From Adineta vaga (Eukaryota; Rotifera): DNA of 64,000 nucleotides. The notes below the pieces were generated by a model. That model ran no database searches. It was given only the letters and a program-made list of their open reading frames with translations, and was not told the DNA's origin. The stretch spans positions 3,472,001-3,536,000 of the forward strand of contig CP075493.1 of the NCBI GenBank assembly GCA_021613535.1. The letters run 5' to 3'. The position numbers and the translations under genes are program-made. Of this stretch, positions 11,936 to 22,989 are shown one piece after another. Numbering within the stretch: the stretch's first letter is position 1; each line of letters begins with the position of its first letter.

Positions 11936-14008
11936 ATGAAAGGAATAAATCGGAAATCGAAATCAATCGATATGAAGACAAAAAAACTTCTTCATAGCGA
12001 TTCGAATAATAATACAAATTCAATAAAAAAAGTTCAAGAACAAATACATTCTTCTTCTTCCGAACACATTCCGTCAACATCAACAAATGCTTGTCAATCA
12101 TGTAGCGAAGATCGTAATGAACTGATCTTATGTGACAGTTGTCAAGGAACATTTTCTCATCGTTGTACGAAAGATTCATTTCTTTGTGATAATTGTCGAT
12201 CGAAAAGAAAATCAACTGATGAAAAAGAGAAACAACAAAAACTTATTTTACCATTTAATTTTACACCAAAAAAGAATTTACATATGAATGGTTTGAAAAA
12301 AAATCAAAAAGAACAGATCAAATTATCGACAGGTAAACGAATAAATTAAACGATTATTTCATTATCGAACTATTTGTTTAGCATCCAATGTTGAACCTTT
12401 AGTTCAACCATCGGGAGAGATTAAATTTCGTGCAATTAATAAAAGTGAATTTTCATCAAATCTCAAACGAAAACGAAATGATTCATCATCTCCACCACCA
12501 CCATCATCATCATCATCATCATCCACAAGCCTTCCAAATCCAACATCAATTTCTAATACTCAATTAAATATGTTACATCATTTATTTATTTCAAATCAAT
12601 CTGAAGAATTCAAAGCTCCGTCTTCATCATCGAACAATCTAATACTTCAAAAATTTTGTTTTATATGTCGAAAACCATCGATTAAACAAGGTCCATCAAT
12701 ACATTGTGATTATTGTCCATTGATATATCATCTGGACTGTTTAACACCACGATTAATTTCATTACCCAATGAAAAATGGATGTGTCCAAACCATGTCGAA
12801 CCTACTTTAGATCGTTATTTATTCAATAGAATAGATCATTCGATGAATCAACGAGTGAAGATTTGTCAACCATGTTCTTCAATGAAACAGGATATAATTG
12901 CACAAGATTTTAATCAAAGGAAACAAACGAAAAATTATTTTTTACTAAATACAATTCACAATCATCGATTGGAACGTGTAGATATTAGTCACATACCGGA
13001 AACTATCGCAGAATTTTATTCTAAGATCAATTCAGAACAAAGACAAATCCGTGAAATTTCAAAAGATAATCTCAAAAAAGAAATGAATTATCAGGTAAAA
13101 ATCAAATACGAGTACTAAATAGATGAATTGACTTAATTTAAATCTTTCTATTTTGATTTAGACAATTCTTCCTTCCAATGAAATCTCATCGACATATGAT
13201 CCATGCGTTTGGGATACACTACAAGACATTCTTAATGATATTATTAATGAAGATTTTTATAAATTCTCATCTATAGAATCTGTATCTATTGAGAATGATC
13301 ATAGTCTAATAGAATCTAGATCAACAATTGAAAATAATACACTCGATACAATCGATGTATTATTACAAGCTTTAGATGAACCTCATTATACTATCACTGA
13401 ATCTACAGAAAATAAATTAAATAATCTCAATCTTACTCTTACTTCTACAAATTTGTCGAAAGATAAATCAAATCTGTAAGCAAAATTTCATTGTTAATCA
13501 TTCATTTCTATATCTTTATGAATGTATGTTTTTTTCTAGAATATCATTAACAAATTCTTTCTCATTAATAAATGATCTTTCAGAATTTCATTCATCTCAT
13601 GCAGCTTTAATTCATTTATCTACTCAACATGTTATCTATCTACGTAAACATACGATTTGGTTTGGTTCATCGTCTAATAATGATATTTGTTTAACTGAGT
13701 TGAATTCGCTACATTCTTGTCAATATATATCCGAACGACATGCTTGTTTATATTATGATCGAAAACGTAATTTATTTGAATTATTAAATTATAGTGAATA
13801 TGGAACAATTGTCAATGATCTTCGTTATGGTTTAGAATTTGATTTGAATTCAATGAAGAAAATTGAGAATGAAAATCAACATCAATGTTCTTGTTTAACG
13901 AAATCTTTCGATCAACCAGCATGGGATGGACCTGCTTTAATCGAACAAGGAACAGTAATTGACATTGGATGTCATCAATTTCTCTTTTACCGGCATATTG
14001 TCCGATAG
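11936..14008 (+). CDS. PHF12: PHF12 (Pf1)-like PHD-finger/FHA protein
   Basis: Nuclear chromatin reader; in vertebrates PHF12 is a subunit of the Sin3-HDAC (small, H3K36me-linked) repressor complex. Exons 11936-12332, 12382-13094, 13162-13475 and 13540-14008 give 630 residues. Order: basic/Ser-rich N-terminus, a compact first PHD-like finger (CQSC to CDNC, residues 53-87), a canonical second PHD (CFICRKPS, HCDYCPLIYHLDCL, KWMCPNH), a VDISHIPETI-type middle segment, an acidic linker, and a C-terminal FHA-like domain (IWFGSSSNNDICL, SERHACLYYD, LLNYSEYGTIV). The final WDGPALIEQGTVIDIGCHQF strongly resembles the PHF12 C-terminus. The start is uncertain: the frame is open upstream of 11936 but contains no ATG before reaching a TGA near 11832. 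Confidence 0.88.
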
Positions 14009-16071
14009 TATCTATATAGCTATATATATTAAATCAATCAGAATTTTTTGTCTTTATTCCCTTGTATATATATACTCTTTTTGTTTTCTATTCAATGTGA
14101 ATGAACGAAACACTATTCTAATAATACTCATGATAGAGAGAGAAAAAAAAGAACTTAAATGACAAGATTCTTTCGTCTTATGTTTTGTCTGTTTTTGCTA
14201 TTGCGGATATTCTATATACATATATATATATATATATATGCATAAATAGTGTAGTATTCGAAAATCAACATGTGTTCTCATCGTTTATTTTTTTGCGTGT
14301 TATACATTTGTTTTCTTTTTCTTTTCTTTTCTTTTTTTTTATGTCACGTGTACTAGTAAAAAATACATGCGTGACTTGTTCTACACAATCAGAGAAAAAG
14401 AAATCATACGATCTATTGTCCATGAATGGACATGGCATTTTTTTCTAGTATGACAATTCTGTCATCTATTAGAATAGAAAGAGAAGATATTTCGAGGGAT
14501 CATAAGAAGGAAACTCTTGACTGATTGATTTGTAGTCCCTGGGAACATAACTTTTGTTAACCTAAATTTTTTTTTACTTCTCGGTTCAAAGTATCATTGA
14601 CATAAGTTATTTTCATTGAATTACTCGATTCAACTAGTCAAGAAACTAGATCAAATATTCATAGAGTATCGTTATGTTTTTCTCCAATTATTATATTCAT
14701 CTTGTTAACAATCACTTATCACATACTCAAGTTGTTTTTGATCTTTCTATTCTTTTCAGTACGATAATCTTTAAAGAAAAGCAACACAATCAAAACATAC
14801 ATATACGGTTGACACCATCATTATGATATGCTCACAACACTTTCATTTTAGCCATCAGGCAACTATTGGGTAAGTTACCTTCTCTAATCGTCTACTCGTG
14901 TATACGGATCAATAGATTATTGAGTAGACTTGTCTGCCGTTCTACTGTTTTGTTATAAAGACTTACTTTCTCTAATCAACGTCATATGGCTTGAGGTCAT
15001 TAGTTGTTTCTGATCTATTCGGCATCGACCAGTCGACATCACTATTTCACATTGTTTCATACAAATAACAAAAGAAAATTTCGACGGACAAATGTTTATT
15101 AGAATCGATCTGTGTCACTGACAAAAATACAATTAGATAGATTTGACATTTCCATGTTCAACACTGTTCTTCGTTCTGATCTGTTAGAACGAAAGTGACT
15201 ACTGCTTGATTATTAATAAGCATGAAATGTAGACACAATGATTCCGACGCTGAGCCAAATCAAATAAGTTGTCTACCTATTTTCAATAGGAGAAGTTAAT
15301 AGAGTTTTGTTTTCGTCAAATTCACGAGCAGAAGGTGTGGCACCGGATGAATATTTGATTGACTGCAGGTGTAAAGAAAAATCTTTTTGCGTGCTGTGTG
15401 ACTACAATTCAATATTGTGCTTCCTGTACAATGGTTCATTCATTGTATATGAAGATGATAAGTAGGTGGTACAAGGCATCGCGTGTCTATAGACTGAGAA
15501 AATCGACTAGACATACTACTCAAAATGTGCGAACAATAGTATTCGATAGAGATTTTAATCTTTTCCATTATATGCACGTGTACTGCTAGACAAAGAAACA
15601 ATAAGAATCTACATTTCTAGATTGTCCAATAACCTGATAAAACTATCTTAAAGGTCACTTTTGTTTTTTTTTAAATTTATACGGTTAATTGTGTCATAAC
15701 TGATCAGTAAATTAGAAGATTATGATGTCAATCAAACAAAATATTCGACGAGAAGAGATTATTCTCATCGAACATGTCGTGTTTTCTTTGAATGTATAAA
15801 TCGCATGATGTAACCGTTATTCCTAATTGTTTTGAAAACAAGAAAAGAAAGTGTTCCGCTCTCTAATTTTATCGTTCGATGAAAACATAAGAGAACGGAC
15901 AGAAAAAGAAATCTAGCGAATAGAAATGTCTTGTTCCTCCAATCAATTAACGTTCCATTTTCGACATTTCTTTTTCTTTTCTTCTCCTTTCCTCTTCTTT
16001 CTCAATCATCTCTCATTTTCCATTTCAATCAACACAACAATATAACATAGTCATATTTGAATAGAAAATCA
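14009..16071. other. Intergenic, no gene seen
   Basis: About 2 kb with no supported coding exon. It contains a (TA)n run (about 14212-14239) and a T/C-rich tract (14312-14340). Open frames here are short and low-complexity. Confidence 0.6.
14212..14239. repeat. (TA)n microsatellite
   Basis: Nearly pure TA dinucleotide run downstream of the PHF12-like gene. Confidence 0.8.
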
Positions 16072-16441
16072 ATGATGACAACAATCACCTTATCGCCCGG
16101 AAAACATTGTTTTACATCATCACCATCTCATTTAAAGAAACGTCATACGTTACCAATGTTAACAAATGGAAATCTACCTGATCTGTTAAATGATATCTTC
16201 ATTGAACAACAACAACGTCAGAAAACTATTGTAAATATTGCAACACTCTTAAGAAAAGTTGGCGATCAAATGGATGAACAATTACAGGTAATTTTTGTTA
16301 ACTTAGAGACTAATTCCTATCATTGAATCTTCTAATTTTTAGATTAACAATAATGTCATATCATTAGATGATTGTATATTTGGTCAAGGAACGCTTATAT
16401 TTATCACATGTGTATCTCATGTACTACGTTTTTTCTTGTAA
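16072..16441 (+). CDS. Small BH3-only-like protein
   Basis: Candidate pro-apoptotic BCL-2-family ligand. Exons 16072-16287 and 16343-16441 give 104 residues. Residues 56-68 read IATLLRKVGDQMD, which aligns without gaps to the BH3 pattern: hydrophobic, three residues, Leu, two residues, hydrophobic, Gly-Asp, any, hydrophobic. The invariant Leu60 and Asp65 are present. The protein ends in a hydrophobic stretch (GTLIFITCVSHVLRFFL), as in BIM/BMF-type proteins where the tail targets mitochondria. The rest is polar and probably disordered, with no other domain. The start is the first of two adjacent ATGs. A short motif can arise by chance, so the family call is moderate. Alternatively it is an unrelated tail-anchored peptide. 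Confidence 0.6.
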
Positions 16442-19400
16442 TCTTTTAATTTTAATTCTTGTTCTTTGACCCGGTTGTTGAATGAATGGTGCTAGGTAGC
16501 ACTTGACTTGTACATAATTATGTGTTTTGTTTTCTAATATTTATTTTTCAATATATAAAATAAAACATTGCATTCCTAAAGAACATTTGACTTGATCTTA
16601 TCATAAATTTAATCTCATAAACAAACTATCGAATAAAACTCATTTGTCACCTTGTTTTTAATTCGATCAGCAAGTGTCATTGACTTATCACTCTTTTCCT
16701 AGGTGACACGTGTCTTGTCATTGACATGAACATATTTTTGTCTTCAAATGTGTGAAAACGGATGGTTATCATCCATATTTGATTAGGTCATTGAAACAGA
16801 AATGGTCAAGTAGTGATCATCATCATCTTAACATTTGCCTGCGAGATAATCAAGCAGAAAACAAAATGTCATCTATACCGATAGTCATTTTCATTCTTTG
16901 TCTTTGAAAAATGAGATGCTTGATTTTTGACGAAACCGTCACCGCCTTCTCCTTTTTGTCTTTGATCATCAATCGATAAGTGTCTTATATTCGTTGTCAT
17001 ATCAATTTCATTGCAGACCGCATTATTTTCTCTGATAGTGCGGCTATGGGTGGTTTCTTTTTCGTTTACAATTTGATGTTCTTGTTCTATTAACTAAAGC
17101 CGAATACTACAAACTTTGATGTATCACTATTGAAGAATATTAAAAATGGCACGTGCGTTTCAAATTTCATTCGATTTTCAAAATTGAAAAAAATAATATG
17201 ATAAGTCTATCGTAGTTTTTTGTCAGCATGATATATATCTAATTAAAAAAGTGTGTACTCGATACCTTACGGTATATTGATCGATTCAACTGATATGTTT
17301 ATGGATCGATTAAATCATTCGATAAACAAGTTTATTTTGTCGTCAATTGATTTCGATCTTATCACATATCATAAGACTATTACCTAGTATCAAGTTAATC
17401 ATCCGATTACCTCATACAGTATATCTTGTTAGTGGGTGTTCTATTGAAAAAAATTGGCTTGCATTCAATATTCAGGTGTTAAATATCATACTGAAATATC
17501 AAAAAAGAAAAAAAAATGACAGAATCGGTAGCATCAGATTGCGAAAATGAATATTTGCGCAAGAATGATTCAATTTATTCATGCTTTATTTCCCGACGAA
17601 ACCACTCATAAATCAATTAGCATTTATGTTTGTAGAGGAAAACATCACTATGAGAAAATATCCAGGATAATTAGTCAAATCTAATCGGATAGAACGATTA
17701 AGACGAAGCTAGTGAAAGAAGTGTTTTCATGATGATCGAAGAGTTCATTCGTTGTTCTCTTTTTCAAAAGAAGAAGGAAAAAAAAACATGACCTTTTAGA
17801 TTTGCCTTTTTTGTTGTTTCGTTTATCATAGCAATCTTTTTTTGATTTTATGATTTAGAAAGAAAAGGAGAAGAAAAAAGGAGTTCTTAATGAATGTTAT
17901 TCTTCTTTATTTGCACGATTTCTTCTATTTTGTTCCTCTATACTATAGATAGTTAATTATGTTATTATTTCTGTTTTATTAGCTTTTATTATTATATGCA
18001 TCGGATACTAAAGATCTAGGTAACAAAAAATATTATAGTCTATTATAGGAGATTGTCAGAAATTTGATTAGATGATACATTTGAACGGTCATGTACGAAG
18101 ATAAGAATTACAAATGATCAATGGAAAAAGCATAATTTAAATGTTATTTGTGATATTCTCAAGGGAAGAAAAGTACTATTCAAAAATAGGAACAAAGGTC
18201 TTGATAAAAACAAATTATTCTCGAGTCTATGACACACTTCACATCTGTGTCGTTGAAATTTGTATCGTACACGATATTTTGATATAAGATACTACTAAGC
18301 ACTGCAAGTAAAAGAGTTGTAATAGTAACTATAAGATAAACTTTCGTGGCACATCACAAAGTTATATTGATAGAATAAGAAGAATTACATGAAATTTATG
18401 CGAAAGGTCAACTGGAGGATTGTTCGAGTGAAGATTGATATTCAAAAAGAAGAAGAGAATGCGAATTACTCGTCATAATCATTATTGTGAATATTAGTCA
18501 TCGAGTTTTTTTTTTCCATTATCTTCAATTCCATTGGGAGATTATTGTCGTAAAAGAATCTTCTTCTATAGAGCTGAGACAACCTTCAATATCAATGACT
18601 TGATGATGTCTTCAATGCGTTGTTTTCGAACAAAGAAAAATGGTATGCATTAGGATTTATTTATCTCATAGAATAATTTTTGACGAATTAGATGATTTTT
18701 ATCAATCAATGACTAGTCTTATTATATCATATTCGATGGATTATTCTCAAAAAATGCCTTTTCATTCGTTTTCTTTTTCAATTTCGAAAGTATACATTCT
18801 TTTCTTCGGATGAAAAAGAAAAAAACTTCTACATTTTTTTCTCATTGATTTATACATAGTTTATTGTATTACTTTTTCTTCTTATTTCTTTTTTCTAATA
18901 GTGTTTTTCAACATCAATATTATTATTTAAGTTGATTCATATTCATTGTATCGTTCCCATGTACTCAATGAGAATATTTGTTACTATTACCATCAATAGA
19001 CGTAGATTGCTTCATTCGTTCGTCTTTGTGTATATGAAGAATATGGTATATAAAAAGCAATCACCAAGTCAAACGACATTTTTCACGAGAAGAAAAGAAA
19101 AAAAAACATGCGTTACAGAATGGAATATGGAAGTACAGTTTAGTTATCGTCTTTCTGTATCCTGTCACATAGGCTTAGAAACCGATAAATACATATATAT
19201 TCATTAGTCGATCTTATTGTCGTCATTGTAGGAAAGTGGGTAGAAAATGCTGAGTTATGCGTTTGTTTTTTTTCATACGCACTTCTCTGTCTCTTTCTTC
19301 TTCTTCTTCTTTTCTATCTGCATCTCTCAGGAGAAAAAAACGAAGCAGCAGAAGTAGTAGTAGACGAAGAAGAAAAAAGGAACAGATATGATAGATAGAA

Positions 19401-19668
19401 GCACAGCAAGCCAAAATAAACTTTGCTCTTCTTTTCCTTTTATTCTTCTTTTATTGATGATACGCCATACAATTGAGACATGGTGTCCATCTTTCGTGAA
19501 ATGTTAAGGTCAATTGATCATTCTCATGTATATATTTAGTTTTCAAAAAAAAAGTCTTCATCTTTTCATAGATCATTTTTCTAATTTTTCATCACAACAT
19601 ACAGTTTGCCGGTCAATGAAATAGTGATGTATTCCTTGTTCTTTCTTCTTTTCTTTTTTCTATTATAA

Positions 19669-19704
19669 ATATATATATATAGATATATACGTATATATAT
19701 ATGT
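19669..19704. repeat. TA-rich microsatellite
   Basis: Imperfect TA repeat interrupted by GA and CG steps, about 200 bp upstream of the LEA-like TATA box. Confidence 0.7.
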
Positions 19705-19892
19705 ATACGCAGTACCGAAAGAAAAAAGGAAAGAAGGTCACTGGCGGCGGGCGATTACTTGTTGTTGTTTTTGTAGTTAGTCGTAGATAACAAGCTGCCA
19801 AAATTCTCGATCATACAATTACTCATTCTATCTCATCTCATTTTTTTCCTTCTTGCTTCAAACTCGTTCATCTTCCATTTCAGATATTCGGT

Positions 19893-19900
19893 GTATATAA
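19893..19900 (+). promoter_or_regulatory. Putative TATA box of LEA-like gene
   Basis: TATATAA preceded by GTG, in a locally less AT-biased context. If used, it places initiation near 19925 and gives a 5'UTR of about 180 nt. A TATA box would fit an inducible gene, but use is inferred. Confidence 0.45.
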
Positions 19901-20105
19901 GGATGCTATGCGCACATCTCGACTCTCCTTTAGGCTACCGCAAATCGACACAGACCGTTAGACAAAATGAAAAGTGTGCACAGCTGTGTCAGTGCCAGCC
20001 TAGAGGATAGACAAGAAGAAAATCAGAAATTGTTGTTAAATACAGCTGTGGCTAAAACGTTCCTTTTTTTGTGTGGTTTTATAGATTTATTTTTAACGAA
20101 TAATA

Positions 20106-22783
20106 ATGGCTGAAAACGATTCAACACCAGCAGAAATTCATATCTACAAACCCGATGAACACGGTAAGAAAATTACATCTAATTAATTGATTCATCGTAT
20201 TCTTTCGAATGTTTTAGGTAATACATTAGTAATTGAAGGAGAAAAACATTCGACAAATAGTGGAGATCCAAATTCTTCGACTGTATCGGAAAGTCATCAT
20301 CAAAAAGAACAAATTATTATTGAAAATCCCAATGATCCTTTGTCAACTGTTACACATCGCGTCGAAGATATTCATGTAAAAGTAGAAAATGAAACTACAA
20401 CAGAAGTCGCATCAGTTGAAGATAAAGCTCAAGAAGTTAAAGGTAAGAATTTCTTTTTGAATTATCACAAACTAGATTAGATAGTTTTTATCCTTTATCG
20501 TTTTAGACAAGACTAATGATGTAATTGATACAACAAAAGATAAAGTACAGGAAGCAGTTGATGTAACCAATGAAAAAGTCAATGAATTACAACATGATGC
20601 TGCAGTCACGTCTCACGATGTTCAAGGTTAATATTGATTTTTAGAGAAGTATTAAAATGAAAAGTTGTTTGTTTTCTATTTGTCTAGAAAAAGCAACGAA
20701 ATTAAAAGAAGACACAATTGCTGTTGCTCATGCAGTCGAAGATAAAGCTGCAGAAGTAACACATAATGTTGAAGGTAGCAGTTTTATTTCTTGATTATTG
20801 TGTTTATATAAATGTCTAACAGATAAAGCGGCTGTTATCGCTCATGACACACAAGAAAAAGCTAAAGAAGTAGCACATGATGTTCAAGGTAAAATTTCTT
20901 AGTCATAGCAAATCTCTTCTCCATCCTAATGTTTCGTAGACAAAGCAGTTGAATTGAAAGAAGATGCCGTTGCTGTTGCTCATGCAGCTGGAGATAAAGC
21001 TGCTGAAGTAGCACATGATGCTCAAGGTACTATCATTTATTGTATATACTTCTTTTTTCTTTACTAAATTTTTATAGATAAAGCAGTTGAATTGAAAGAA
21101 GAAGCCGTTGCCGCTGCACATGCAGTTGAGGATAAAGCTGCTGACGTCGTACATAATGTTCAAGGTATGAGGAAAATTCTGGAGATCAGTTCTTATAAAG
21201 ATGCGAATTCTTTTATAGATAAGGCTACTGAATTGAAAGAAGACACAGTTGCTGCTGCTCACGTTGCGGAAGACAAAGCTACAGACGCTGCTCATACAGT
21301 ACAAGGTAAAAGTTCAATTATATGTTTTTTTTCTTTACGTGAATATATTTTAGACAAAGCTGTGGAATTTAAGGATAACGCAATTGCTTCTGCTCATGTA
21401 GTACAAGAGAAAGCTGCAGAAGTAGCACATAATGCTCAAGGTAAGTTTATATAAAAGTGAACTTCATCATCGTTTAGAAAAAAAGAACATATTTATCATA
21501 GAAAAAGCAATCGAAATCGCTACAAGTACATAATGCTCAAGGTAAGTTTATATAAAAGTGAACTTCATCATCGTTTAGAAAAAAAGAACATATTTATCAT
21601 AGAAAAAGCAATCGAAATCGCTACAAGTACAAAGGATGCACTCATCGCTGGTGAAAAAGTTGTTGAAGAGAAATTAGTTGCTGCTAAAGATACAGTTATA
21701 GGTAGGTTTATGAGAAATAATTCAATATATCTCACATTGATAGAATATATGTATAGAAAAGTCAAGTGGACTAGTCGAAAGTGTTAAACATACTGCTCAT
21801 GATGTAAGTGTTAAAGCACAAGAATTAGAAAAATCAGCTGAAGAAAAATTACATGCAGCTGGACAAATTGGTAAAAAAAACATTTGCATCATTTTGTTTG
21901 TCTTCATATTCTTTCAAATGAATTTTAGGTGGACAAAAATTAGAAGAAACGAAACAATGGTTAAGTGAAAAAGGTTCAGAAGCAAAGACGAAAGGTGCTG
22001 AAATTCTTGATGCGACACAACATGCATTAGCAACAGGTGCTGCTATTGTCACGGAAAAAGCTAAACAAGGCGTTGAATTAGCATCTGGAGCTGCTTCAAG
22101 TGTCAAAACAACGACTGGACAACTCGCTTCTGATGCTTCTGTTAAAGTTGCTGAAACTGCTCACAATGCCCAAGGTATAGATCTTTACCATTCACTGTCA
22201 CCATCACAGTTTTCTTTTGTATTTAGTCAAAACCAGCGAATTAATCTCAAGTGCTGGTACGAAAGCAGCTGTTGCTGCCGATGTTATTGCAACAAAAACT
22301 GTTGAAGCAAAAGATAGTACTGTTTCAGCTGCGCAAACTGTTGCAGCAACAGTTCAAGGTAAAACTTTCGATTAAAATGAAAATGAAATCTTTTATCAAT
22401 TCTATCTTATAGAAAAAACAAGTAATCTATTGGATTCTACAAAACATGTTTTAACATCATCTTCAACTCCTTCTACGACACTACCTGTTGTACCTGGTAG
22501 TACAAATTATGTTTCACAAGAAGCATACGTTACGGAAACAGCTCGTGAAACAGCTCATGGATCAGAACCAGTTCTTGCTGCATCAAACACAACTAAAACC
22601 AGTAAAGGTGGTCCAATCAATGCAATTCGTAACTTCTTTAGTCGGATATTTAGTTCAGCATCTCGGCAAGAACAACGTCGAAAAGTAAATACCAGCTCTG
22701 CTGTTCCCGTAGCAGAAGTAACAACAACTAGCGTATCAACAACAACAACGGTTGCAACAAGCAATCCTCAAGTACCATCTTAA
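20106..22783 (+). CDS. LEA-like (group 3 / LEA_4 type) repeat protein with exon-encoded repeats
   Basis: Probable desiccation-protection protein. Exons: 20106-20163, 20218-20442, 20507-20626, 20688-20774, 20823-20888, 20940-21026, 21078-21164, 21219-21305, 21354-21440, 21603-21701, 21757-21870, 21929-22174, 22227-22358, 22413-22783, giving 621 residues. The core is amphipathic alternating repeats such as DKAAEVAHDAQ and EKAKEVAHDVQ (11-mers close to the group 3 LEA pattern) joined to DKAVELKEDAVAVAHA blocks. Every internal intron is phase 1, so repeat exons (22 or 29 residues) are symmetric and can be duplicated or skipped in frame. There is no signal peptide, so a cytosolic location is likely. 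The C-terminus is Ser/Thr-rich with a basic patch (RIFSSASRQEQRRK). A 101-bp tandem duplication at 21440-21641 adds an extra pseudo-exon. Alternatives such as a perilipin-like or generic coiled-coil repeat protein cannot be excluded. Confidence 0.75.
21431..21632 (+). repeat. 101-bp tandem direct duplication
   Basis: The sequence beginning AATGCTCAAGGTAAG at 21431 is repeated from 21532 with a 101-bp offset and looks identical over the copied length. It spans an exon 3' end, the intron, and the 5' part of the next exon. The first copy therefore creates an extra 40-nt exon-like unit (21502-21541) with its own acceptor and donor. Confidence 0.9.
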
Positions 22784-22828
22784 AGCATTTATTCTCTATT
22801 CTAATCCTTCTAGCTTATTCGCCTGGTA

Positions 22829-22834
22829 AATAAA
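22829..22834 (+). terminator. Putative polyadenylation signal of LEA-like gene
   Basis: AATAAA about 45 nt after the stop codon, the first canonical hexamer downstream. Confidence 0.5.
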
Positions 22835-22968
22835 CAGTACTCAATTACAACAAAAAAAAAGAAACATTTATTTCTCTTGCTCTATCCGTGTATACTTATA
22901 TACTTTATCATTTATCTGTATGCTATTGTTTCGTTATTCTTATTCACCTTTCTTTTCTCTCTTTTTCG

Positions 22969-22989
22969 CTCTCTCTCTCTCTCTCTCTT
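22969..22989. repeat. (CT)n microsatellite
   Basis: Pure CT run in the 3' flank of the LEA-like gene. Confidence 0.85.

Larger units (their letters stand above)
16442..20105. other. Long gene-free stretch upstream of LEA-like gene
   Basis: About 3.6 kb with no supported exon. It includes a TA-rich microsatellite (19669-19704) and, at the right end, the putative LEA-like promoter. Open frames here lack codon bias or recognisable motifs. Confidence 0.55.

Noticed and set aside
14185-14448. Plus-strand frame after the PHF12-like gene
   Set aside because: Made of TA and TTTTC simple sequence, with no ATG start or coding character.
20903-21304. Open minus-strand frame of about 130 codons opposite the LEA-like repeats
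   Set aside because: It is produced by the regular repeat composition of the plus-strand exons, crosses their introns, and has no motif of its own.
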